The translations under genes and the position numbers were made by a program. A stretch of 64,000 bases of DNA from Mycolicibacterium cosmeticum (lineage in GTDB: Bacteria > Actinomycetota > Actinomycetes > Mycobacteriales > Mycobacteriaceae), in contig NZ_CCBB010000003.1 in assembly GCF_000613185.1 (NCBI RefSeq), positions 1,364,001 to 1,428,000 of the forward strand, written 5' to 3'. This document shows, one piece after another, positions 50,630-57,685 of the stretch (its first letter is position 1; each line of letters starts with the position of its first letter). Below the pieces are notes generated by a model. It saw nothing but the letters and a program-made list of their open reading frames with translations, did not search any database and was not told where the DNA came from.

Positions 50630-52869
50630 CGGCGTTCCCGTGCTGCAGTTTTCGTGAGACCTACCCAGGCCTCGGCGTGGCGTGCGGCCAGATAACCGGC
50701 CCAGTCACTCTTGGCGTATTTCGCCCACCGCGTTGCGGTGACGATGTCGATGCCCAGCAGATCGGACACGACAACGGCAGGTAGTTCTGCGGCGAGTCCG
50801 ACGAGGGCGGTGTTCCTGCCGCCCCGGATCGTCAAGCCGCTTCGTTTGAGTCTCTTACCGAATCCGCCCGCGTCGACCGAGCGGTGCGGAGTCCGTCCGG
50901 GGAAAAGCAGTCGATCGGGCGCCAGCGATTCGGGCAGGGTGCTACGCCGGCCCGCACGCGGCAGCTGAGCGAGCAGTTCGGCGAGCCGGGTCGGGAGAAA
51001 TAGTTCGTGATCCTTCAGAACGAGATACGTGGCGCCGTCTATGACACGAAATTGGTTGTGGCGCAACGCCAAAACGCGCGTTGTGCTGATGCCGTAGAGG
51101 AGTATGAGTGCGCCGGCGGCCCGCAGGTCGACGTCAATCGCCTCGTCAGTGAGGCACCGCTGAAGCTGCTCGAGGTTAACTGACTCCTCGATGAAGATCG
51201 ACGGCGGGCGGGGCCGAATGGCCGAGGCTGAAATGCCGCGCGTGAGGCGACGTTGGGCCGTCCACTGCAGGAAGGGCCGGATCTCGCGTTGTCGCCAGTT
51301 GCCGTGAGCGAGCCAGCGGTCCACGTCGCCCTGGTCGACCGTGTCGATGGTGCGTCCGCGATCCTCGATCCAGGCGAGGAATTCCATTGCGACACATACC
51401 CGGAAGCGAAACCGCGCGGCTCCGGATTTCGTCAGTGGCCGGCGTGCGCGGCGGATCCGGTGCAGGAGGCACCACTCCGCGTAGTTGCGGACGACCCGCG
51501 CATGGTGATGCGGTTGGTCTGCGAGGTGGCGCTCCAGCCAGGGGCCCAGTCGGCCGAGCTCGTCGTTTCGCGGCGGCAGAATCTCGGTCCTGACCAGGAT
51601 CTCGCGAATGTAGTTGACATGACGGCCAGGCGCCTGGGCGTCGAGGGCAGCGTGGGTGACGGGTTCGCCCGTGGAAGCTAGATCGCGAAGGAGGTCCGCG
51701 GCGGTGCTGCCGTTCAGCCAGACGGCGACACTGCGAGGGTCCGGGGCAGCCCGCAAAGCCTCTAGGAGTGGCTGCAATGAGCCTGGGACACTCCCGCTGG
51801 GACCGCGCAGTGCGTCCGCGAGCAGGTCGGCGGTGACGCAGCGGCTGCATCGACCGTCGACCTGGACTCCGGGCTGCGCGCATTCACGGCAACGGTAGTC
51901 CAATGTCGTCCCGACGCACGGTCCGCAGATGCGCCCGCCACTCTCGTCGAGGCCGATCAGCACCGCGACGTCACGGCACTCGGCACACGGCTGCGGATAA
52001 CTCTTCGCCTTCTTCGAGCAGGGTGGGCATATCGGGCCGGCGGGCCAGTGATTGGCGACGGCGCGCTCCCGATGACAGAAGGCGCAAGGTGACGACGGTG
52101 TCGATGATCGTCGTCCCCTGTAGGTTCCGGTTCGCACGCCATGGCACGCACCGCACAGGTGCGGGCCGAGCACGCTGCCACCTTGTCGTCGACGTACGAC
52201 ACCACAGAGCCCACAGGTCCATGACATCCTGATCCGCGCATAGCAGCCGTTGCACAGCGCACCGTCGTCGGTGATGCATTGGGCGGGTCGCTCCCGTCCG
52301 CAGCCGATGCAGGTGTGCGTGGGACGCGGCGCGCAACCGGGGCACAGGACACCACCGTCGGACAGGCGGCGGGCGCGAGCCCGGATCCTTCCGCACTTGC
52401 TGCATTGCCTGTGTGACAACGGATCTCGACTGAAACAGGTCGAACACACGGTTCCGTCGTGAAGATGGGTGCGTGAACTCACGGACAATCTGCCGCAGCG
52501 CACGCAGGTGAAGGGATTGTTGCGGCGTGCGCACTGCCCGCAGATGCGTCCGCTCGGGCCGGTTCCGCTCAACGTCACACGGCGATGACACTGCGTGCAG
52601 GCCGGCGGGGTAACTGCGGTGTGCCCGGCGGCGACGAGCAGATGGGAGAGGCGCATCACCGCGCGGGGGCAGGACGCGTCGGGGGCCTGAATGCCGTGGG
52701 GCGCCGCGGCAAGATAGGTGTCGACGGCGTTGAGCGTCTTGGGCTTGTGGATCCCGGCGTCGCGCAGTAGTCGTTCGGCCGTCGCACGGGTGATGTCGGG
52801 CAGGTCGCGCATCAGCCGTTCGATCACGCGTGTCCACGCTTCGGGGCGAAAGTCGGCTGAACCCTTCAT
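50626..52869 (-). CDS. Eight-zinc-ribbon protein fused to a degenerate tyrosine-recombinase domain
   Basis: The protein is 747 aa. The helical head is 1-85. Residues 91-344 hold eight successive CxxC...CxxC units about 30 residues apart, e.g. CTQC/CGQC, CVRC/CSTC, CSKC/CPGC, CIGC/CNGC, CGLC/CGAC, CAFC/CPPC, CAEC/CGPC, CREC/CSRC. From about 455 comes an integrase-like SAM-type N-core, then a catalytic-like domain with Arg598 in LLYGISTTRVLALRHNQF and Lys619. An RGGR (682-685) stands where HxxR is expected. The second His is Ile707, and W715/Y718 occupy the tyrosine region. It is probably a DNA-recognition or accessory recombinase. It overlaps both neighbours by 4 bp. Confidence 0.78.
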   Translation of the reverse strand: MKGSADFRPEAWTRVIERLMRDLPDITRATAERLLRDAGIHKPKTLNAVDTYLAAAPHGIQAPDASCPRAVMRLSHLLVAAGHTAVTPPACTQCHRRVTLSGTGPSGRICGQCARRNNPFTCVRCGRLSVSSRTHLHDGTVCSTCFSRDPLSHRQCSKCGRIRARARRLSDGGVLCPGCAPRPTHTCIGCGRERPAQCITDDGALCNGCYARIRMSWTCGLCGVVRRRQGGSVLGPHLCGACHGVRTGTYRGRRSSTPSSPCAFCHRERAVANHWPAGPICPPCSKKAKSYPQPCAECRDVAVLIGLDESGGRICGPCVGTTLDYRCRECAQPGVQVDGRCSRCVTADLLADALRGPSGSVPGSLQPLLEALRAAPDPRSVAVWLNGSTAADLLRDLASTGEPVTHAALDAQAPGRHVNYIREILVRTEILPPRNDELGRLGPWLERHLADQPHHHARVVRNYAEWCLLHRIRRARRPLTKSGAARFRFRVCVAMEFLAWIEDRGRTIDTVDQGDVDRWLAHGNWRQREIRPFLQWTAQRRLTRGISASAIRPRPPSIFIEESVNLEQLQRCLTDEAIDVDLRAAGALILLYGISTTRVLALRHNQFRVIDGATYLVLKDHELFLPTRLAELLAQLPRAGRRSTLPESLAPDRLLFPGRTPHRSVDAGGFGKRLKRSGLTIRGGRNTALVGLAAELPAVVVSDLLGIDIVTATRWAKYAKSDWAGYLAARHAEAWVGLTKTAARERR

Positions 52870-53195
52870 GTCGTGTGCTTCGGCCGGCGGACGGTTGTGC
52901 GCCGCACGGTGGGTGCCGGGGGCGCAGCGTCACCGGCGGTCTTTCTTGTCACCGATTGGTTGACCGTCTCGATTTCGATGAGGTCGTTGGGCGTGCAGTC
53001 CAGGATGTCGCACAGAGCAGCGAGCACGTCCATGGACAGCCGCTGCGGCGGCTGGGTTACCAGCCGGAAGACCTGCTCTCGGGACAGCGCGATGCCCCGT
53101 TCGGCCAGCAGCGGGACCAGCTCGGTGGTCTGGAACAGCCCGTGTTGGGCCATCATCGTCCGCAGATGCCACTGGTGGCCCATCTTCTTGATCAC
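52866..53195 (-). CDS. Small XRE-family (HTH_26) regulator of the recombinase operon
   Basis: The protein is 109 aa from GTG 53195, overlapping the integrase stop (GTGA); its own stop overlaps the next ATG (ATGA). The Cro/C1-type HTH is LVPLLAERGIALSREQVFRLV...LSMDVLAALCDILDCTPNDLIEIE. A basic Pro/Arg/Thr tail (about 85-109) follows. Likely roles are repressor of the operon, directionality factor, or both. Palindromes near 54,322 and 54,437, upstream of the integrase, are candidate targets. Confidence 0.85.
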   Translation of the reverse strand: MIKKMGHQWHLRTMMAQHGLFQTTELVPLLAERGIALSREQVFRLVTQPPQRLSMDVLAALCDILDCTPNDLIEIETVNQSVTRKTAGDAAPPAPTVRRTTVRRPKHTT

Positions 53196-54304
53196 GACTC
53201 GTCCTCCACGGTCAGGCCGCGTTTGGCCAGGGCGTCGCGCAGCAGGCGGTTGCGGTACTCGTCGGACACGTGGCTGTAGATCGAGGTGGTGCTGGCGTAG
53301 GCGTGCCCGACCTGGTCCTGCACGAAGCGCTCGGGATAGTCGAACTCGGTGAGATGGGTGACATACGAGTGCCGCAGTGAATGCAGGTCCAGTTCGCGGG
53401 GGAGTTCAGCGGCGGTGCGGGCGGCAGTGAAGGCGTCGTTGGCGCTGCGCTTGGACAATCGGCCAACGCGTTCGGTGATCCACATCGCCGGATGCCGGGC
53501 GGGTTGAAAGCACGGCCGAACCTCGCCCAGGTAGTGCTCGAGGACCTCGATGATCCAGTCCATCTCGGGCACCGTGAGCACGGTGCGACGTTTCGGCGTG
53601 TTGCCACGGGATGCCTTGCCGTGGCGTACGAACACGCCGCCAATTTTTCCGAAGTCGGGCAGCTTGGGATTCGAACGCAGATCGGTCACATCCAATCCCA
53701 CGACCTCCTGGCGGCGTAAGCCGAAGGCGTACACGGTCTTCAGCATGGCGGCGTCCCGCAACGCCGACAGAGCGCCCTTGCGATGCTGCCGCCGAGCCTG
53801 ATCGACCAATCCGTCGGCGGCGTCGAACAGCTGCTGCACTTCGTCGTAGCTCAACGGACGCCGGCCCGGCTTGCCCTCGAACTCCGTGACATGGGTGACG
53901 GTGTTCCACTCGTGCAGGATTTGCGCCGGCACCGCGCCGAAGCGCTCCAGGCACAGGGTGGCCCAGCCGTACCGCCCGTCGGTGATGAACCCGCAGAACA
54001 ATCGCAAGGCGTTCTGGTAGCCGCGAATCGTCGAATCCGCCTTCGGCGAGTCTCCGGACAGCAGATGAGTGAAGAACGCGTCCGCGTCATCAGCGGCCCA
54101 CTGCCACGGATAGGTTCCGGTGAAGTCACCGAAACGTCGCACCACACTGGCTCGCGCCAGAATCGTCGGCGCCTTGCACACCCGCGCCCGCTGCTGATCG
54201 GCCCAGCCCGCCAACATCGCCCGAAACACGGCCGCTTCCGGATCCAGCGGTGAGACTCTCGCCACCAAGGACAGCCCCGCCGACCCGGGCAATTCGGAAC
54301 TCAC
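53192..54304 (-). CDS. Tyrosine recombinase/integrase of the element
   Basis: The protein is 370 aa. The SAM-like core-binding domain is about 25-135 and the catalytic domain about 145-360. The full catalytic set is visible: Arg197 (YAFGLRRQEVVGL), Lys230 (VRHGKASRG), His308-x-x-Arg311 (LHSLRHSYVTHL), His334 (VGHAYASTT) and Tyr343 (SIYSHVS). It is transcribed inward from the right end and is first of an overlapping operon. It most likely performs integration and excision at the fadE target; the companion zinc-ribbon protein may supply specificity. Confidence 0.92.
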   Translation of the reverse strand: MSSELPGSAGLSLVARVSPLDPEAAVFRAMLAGWADQQRARVCKAPTILARASVVRRFGDFTGTYPWQWAADDADAFFTHLLSGDSPKADSTIRGYQNALRLFCGFITDGRYGWATLCLERFGAVPAQILHEWNTVTHVTEFEGKPGRRPLSYDEVQQLFDAADGLVDQARRQHRKGALSALRDAAMLKTVYAFGLRRQEVVGLDVTDLRSNPKLPDFGKIGGVFVRHGKASRGNTPKRRTVLTVPEMDWIIEVLEHYLGEVRPCFQPARHPAMWITERVGRLSKRSANDAFTAARTAAELPRELDLHSLRHSYVTHLTEFDYPERFVQDQVGHAYASTTSIYSHVSDEYRNRLLRDALAKRGLTVEDES

Positions 54305-54321
54305 CCGATAGTTGTATCAAA

Positions 54322-54336
54322 CGCAACATTGTTGCG
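54322..54336. promoter_or_regulatory. Palindrome upstream of the integrase gene
   Basis: CGCAACA-T-TGTTGCG is a perfect 7-bp inverted repeat 18 bp before the integrase start. The same GCAACA/TGTTGC half-site recurs at 54,437. Candidate operator for the XRE protein or arm site for recombinase. Confidence 0.6.
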
Positions 54337-54436
54337 CCAGGCCCAAGTGCGCTGGTGGAGTGGGACGAGACCACGCCATCCGTGGTCAGCGGTACGCTCA
54401 TTGTCAGGCTTTACGCAAGATTCGGTTCACGTACTG

Positions 54437-54446
54437 TGTTGCAACA
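54437..54446. promoter_or_regulatory. Second TGTTGC palindrome near the right end
   Basis: TGTTGCAACA is a perfect 10-bp palindrome 20 bp inside the right junction, sharing its half-site with 54,322-54,336. Confidence 0.5.
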
Positions 54447-54459
54447 GATGCAATTCCGC

Positions 54460-54708
54460 TCAGGCTCTGCTGAAGATGTAGTGCTGGGTGAGGCTCCAAT
54501 CGCATCCGCCGTATTGCACCGGCCATGCGGGCGCGGCCCAGCCCCGGCCGTGCAAGATCCGCTGCCATTGCATGCTGGCCTCGTGGTCGCTGTACACACT
54601 GGTCATCAGCCGACCCGCGCGCTGTAGTTCGGGGGTGAGCTCGGCGGCGAGAAACTCGCGCACCTCGTCGCGGAAGGCGGAATCCGCCGCCGACCAACTC
54701 AGATCCAT
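54460..54708 (-). pseudogene. 5' part of acyl-CoA dehydrogenase gene split by the integrated element
   Basis: ATG 54708 opens MDLSWSAADSAFRDEVREFL and continues through RGWAAPAWPVQYGGCDWSLTQHYIFSR, the standard first ~80 residues of a FadE N-terminal helical domain. It then ends A-stop after the junction. The rest of the gene is at 25,698-26,691. The fadE-fadE-fadD operon promoter must lie upstream of this fragment, so the downstream genes are cut off from it by 27.8 kb. Confidence 0.9.
54466..54472. other. Right junction of the integrated element (attR-like)
   Basis: TCTGCTG matches the left junction at 26,686-26,692. On the minus strand the fadE reading frame runs ...HYIFSR up to this point and then stops two codons later in element DNA. 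Confidence 0.6.
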
Positions 54709-54734
54709 CCTGTCCGCCTCTCCGTCGGCTATCT

Positions 54735-54750
54735 AACTACGTAATATAAC
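54735..54750. promoter_or_regulatory. A/T-rich near-palindrome upstream of the split fadE gene
   Basis: AACTACGTAATATAAC, with a TACGTA centre, is the only A/T-rich patch before the ATG at 54,708. It may be a TetR-type operator and/or -10 region of the fadE-fadE-fadD operon. Weak evidence. Confidence 0.3.
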
Positions 54751-54837
54751 TGCCGCCTCGGCGCGGTCGGGCCGATGGGTTCGAAACGAGGTTTCACCCG
54801 GGCTTTCCGGATCGTGTGGTGCTATCTTCATGACGTT

Positions 54838-55047
54838 GCCGCGGTCCACGCTGGCAAACCCCCTCGATCCCTTGCGTGGACCGCGGCTCCGTTATGTGAA
54901 AAAGGGTCGGCGCACCATGGCGCGGCCCCGATCGGGTACTTTCACATGTGTTGATTACGGGGACGGCCGCGATGCTCGGGGCCATCCGACCTCATCGCCA
55001 CTGTTGCTCAAAGCCAATTGCGTACGCGGCGATCGAAATTGAGCAAC
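54838..55047 (+). promoter_or_regulatory. Structured leader with three inverted repeats
   Basis: H1 pairs GCCGCGGTCCACGC (54838-54851) with GCGTGGACCGCGGC (54874-54887), 14 bp perfect. H2 pairs ATGTGAAA (54894-54901) with TTTCACAT (54940-54947). H3 pairs GTTGCTCAA (55003-55011) with TTGAGCAAC (55039-55047). They occupy most of the 360-bp gap upstream of the gene at 55,068 and could be a structured 5' UTR, a small RNA or operators. I do not recognise a known riboswitch class. Confidence 0.5.
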
Positions 55048-55067
55048 TGTGAGGACGCTAACGAGAA

Positions 55068-55814
55068 ATGTGGGACGACGAAGTTGCGGTGCTGGCCGTC
55101 GGCGCGGGCCCGGGTGGCCAGGCCTACGCGGCCGTGGCTGCGGACGCGGGGCTTGACGTCCTGATCGCCACCCCGCCGTCCGGCCCGGCCGCGCCGCCGG
55201 CAGGACGAGGATGGCTCCCGGTCGCCGACGACCCACTCACCGAGGAGTACCTGTCCGAGCTGACGGCGGGCGTGACCGTGCCGGCCGAGCCCGCCTCGGC
55301 CGACCTGACCGTCCGGGCCGTGCACACCACACCCCGCCCACGCTCCGGTAAGGCCGTGGTGCAGACGTTCGACGGGGCGCAGTTGCCGGTATGGGCCGCG
55401 ACCTGCCTCGCGTCACCTTACGGTGCCGTGCTCACCACCGTCGATCACTGGCCGGCGACCCGGCGCACACGGGACGGACGTTCGGTCGGCGTGGCCACGC
55501 TCGGCGGGGCGGACGGTCGTGCGGTCTCGGACTGGCTCGCCGATGCGGTGCGGGAGCGGGACATCGCCGTGCTCGGCGACGCGGCGCTGCGGAGGCTGGT
55601 GTTCGAGGACGGACTGGCGGTGGGCGCGGTGTTCGACACCCCCGACGGTGAGTACGCGGTGCACGCCCGGCACGGGCTGGCGTTGGCACCGGCCCGCGTC
55701 CCGGCCCTGCCCGCGGTGCGGGCATCGGCCGAGACCGAGTTCGCGCTCGTCGGCCTGGCCGGGAGTCGCTTCGTGCGGCTGGAACTGGTGCACACCGAGG
55801 ACACGCCCGGCTAA
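55068..55814 (+). CDS. Rossmann-like hypothetical protein (248 aa)
   Basis: The start ATG 55068 follows AACGAGAA. The N-terminus VAVLAVGAGPGGQAYAAVAADAGLDVLIA has a GxGxxG nucleotide-binding loop like FAD/NAD oxidoreductases. The rest (LTEEYLSELTAGVTV, AVVQTFDGAQLPVWAATCLASPYGAVLTTV...) lacks the later FAD motifs and is shorter than those enzymes. It looks like a partial or diverged flavoprotein fold. It is convergent with the GGDEF-EAL gene, overlapping it by 4 bp. Function unknown. Confidence 0.6.
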   Translation: MWDDEVAVLAVGAGPGGQAYAAVAADAGLDVLIATPPSGPAAPPAGRGWLPVADDPLTEEYLSELTAGVTVPAEPASADLTVRAVHTTPRPRSGKAVVQTFDGAQLPVWAATCLASPYGAVLTTVDHWPATRRTRDGRSVGVATLGGADGRAVSDWLADAVRERDIAVLGDAALRRLVFEDGLAVGAVFDTPDGEYAVHARHGLALAPARVPALPAVRASAETEFALVGLAGSRFVRLELVHTEDTPG

Positions 55815-57685
55815 GGCCGCAAGCCCGTCGAGAAATCCACCGGAACACTGCGTTGGCGCAGTAACGACTCCATCGCGTCGCTGGAGATCGGGCGGGACAG
55901 CAGAAATCCTTGCGCGCGATGGCAGCCGTGCCGCAGCAGTGTCACCGCGGCCGAATCGGTCTCCACCCCTTCGGCGATCAACTCCAAACCGAAGGCTTCG
56001 GCGAGTGCGATGATCGCGCGGACGATGGCCAGATCACCGGGGCTGGCGCCGAGATCCTGAACGAAACTCTTGTCGATCTTGATCGCGTCCACCGGCAGGG
56101 ATTTGAGCAGCGACAACACGCTGTAGCCGGTGCCGAAGTCGTCGATGGCCACCTGCACACCCACGTCGCGCAGTCCGGCCAGGGTGATGCGGGCGGTCTC
56201 GATGTCCTGCACCACGATGCTCTCGGTGATCTCCAGGCACACCGAGCTGCGCTCCAACCCGAACTCGTGCAGGATGCCGGCCACCGATTCCACGAAGCCG
56301 TCACCGACGAGCTGGACCGGGGACACGTTGATCCGCAGCACCGTGTCCTGACCCAACCCGTTGGCCTGCCACCGCGCGAAATCGGCGCACGCGGTCCGCA
56401 TCACCCAACGGCCTAGTTCGCCGGCGAGGTTGATGGACTCGGCCACCCCGATGAACGAGTCGGGGGACAGCAAACCACGCGTCGGATGCTGCCACCGCAC
56501 CAGCGCCTCGGCGCCGAGGATCCGTCCGGTGCGCATATCGATCTCGGGTAGATAGCGCAGGAACAGCGCACCGGTCTCCACCACGTTCTGCAGATGCAGC
56601 TCGATGTCGTTACGGAATTCGGTCTCCAGCTCCATCGTGTGGGAGAACACCGCCACCTGGTTGCCGCCGGTGCTCTTCGCGGTCAGCACGGCCTGATCGG
56701 CTCGCCGCAGCAGGTCCGACGTGGTGTCGCGGCCGGGGACACCGAGCGCAACACCGATGCTCACGGTGCGCGTGAGCATTTCGCCGTCGATGGGTACGCG
56801 TTCGCGCAACACGGCCTGCAACCGGTAGGCCAGGTCTTCCGCCTCCGCGGCGGTCATCACGGCGTCCGGTACCACCACGAATTCGTCACCGCCGAGGCGC
56901 GCGATCATGGCGGGGCCGACCGCTGCGGCCAACCGCTCGGCCAGCGCCCTGATGAACCGGTCGCCCGCGATGTGCCCCAGGTAGTCGTTGATCGCTTTGA
57001 GCCTGTCGAGATCGAAGAACAGCGCCACCACCGGACCCGGCCTGCCGGTCCGCAGTCGCTCGTCCAGATGTGCGGTCAGGGCACGGCGGTTGTGCAGTCC
57101 GGTCAGATCGTCGTGCTCGGCCAGGAACCGCAGTCTGTCCTCGGCCTCGGTCCTGGCCTGCACCTGGGCGAACAGCGAGGCGATGGCCATCAGGGCGTTG
57201 AGTTCCTCGTCGCTCCACTCCCGGACGCCGACCTTGACGAAACCCAGCACCCCGGTGGTCACTTCGCCGGACAACAACGGCACACAGGCCATCGAGGTGG
57301 TGGGGATGTGCCGGCCCGACTCGATGGTGCGCTGGTAGTCCAGGGTCTTGTTGGGGTCGAATACCGCGGGTTTTTTGAGGGATTCGGCGAGTTTGAACAC
57401 CGGGTCGGCGTCGGCGAAGTAGATCAGCGCGAGCGGATCGGGCCCCTCGCCTTCGGGTCTGGGCGGCCACTCGGCGACCAGCCGGGTGGCATGGATGGCG
57501 TGGTCGTTGTGTCGCAGGAAGCTGAAGTCGACGTCGAAATACTCGACCAGTTGGGCAAGAACCTGCCTGCTCATCGGGATGGCGGTCGCCGAGTCGACGG
57601 CGATCAGCCGAGTCGCGACCGCTGTGACGAGTAACTCCAGACTGGGTCGCGGCACCTCTACCTCTTGTGCGGGCGTCGCCGTCAC
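55811..57685 (-). CDS. GAF-GGDEF-EAL bifunctional c-di-GMP enzyme (Rv1354c-like)
   Basis: The protein is 624 aa, the length of Rv1354c/MSDGC-1. A GAF domain (about 20-180), a GGDEF domain with intact LGGDEF in MIARLGGDEFVVVP (no RxxD inhibition site upstream) and an EAL domain with ILGAEALVRW, ITESIVVQD, AIDDFGTGYSVLSLL and KIDKSFV are in order. Known mycobacterial relatives both make and break cyclic-di-GMP. The start overlaps the stop of the MoeY-like gene (ATGA), making it the last gene of a three-gene operon. Confidence 0.92.
   Translation of the reverse strand: MTATPAQEVEVPRPSLELLVTAVATRLIAVDSATAIPMSRQVLAQLVEYFDVDFSFLRHNDHAIHATRLVAEWPPRPEGEGPDPLALIYFADADPVFKLAESLKKPAVFDPNKTLDYQRTIESGRHIPTTSMACVPLLSGEVTTGVLGFVKVGVREWSDEELNALMAIASLFAQVQARTEAEDRLRFLAEHDDLTGLHNRRALTAHLDERLRTGRPGPVVALFFDLDRLKAINDYLGHIAGDRFIRALAERLAAAVGPAMIARLGGDEFVVVPDAVMTAAEAEDLAYRLQAVLRERVPIDGEMLTRTVSIGVALGVPGRDTTSDLLRRADQAVLTAKSTGGNQVAVFSHTMELETEFRNDIELHLQNVVETGALFLRYLPEIDMRTGRILGAEALVRWQHPTRGLLSPDSFIGVAESINLAGELGRWVMRTACADFARWQANGLGQDTVLRINVSPVQLVGDGFVESVAGILHEFGLERSSVCLEITESIVVQDIETARITLAGLRDVGVQVAIDDFGTGYSVLSLLKSLPVDAIKIDKSFVQDLGASPGDLAIVRAIIALAEAFGLELIAEGVETDSAAVTLLRHGCHRAQGFLLSRPISSDAMESLLRQRSVPVDFSTGLRP

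Noticed and set aside
54838..54887. 14-bp inverted repeat as a rho-independent terminator
   Set aside because: It is not followed by a T-tract and lies upstream of genes on both sides rather than after a stop codon.
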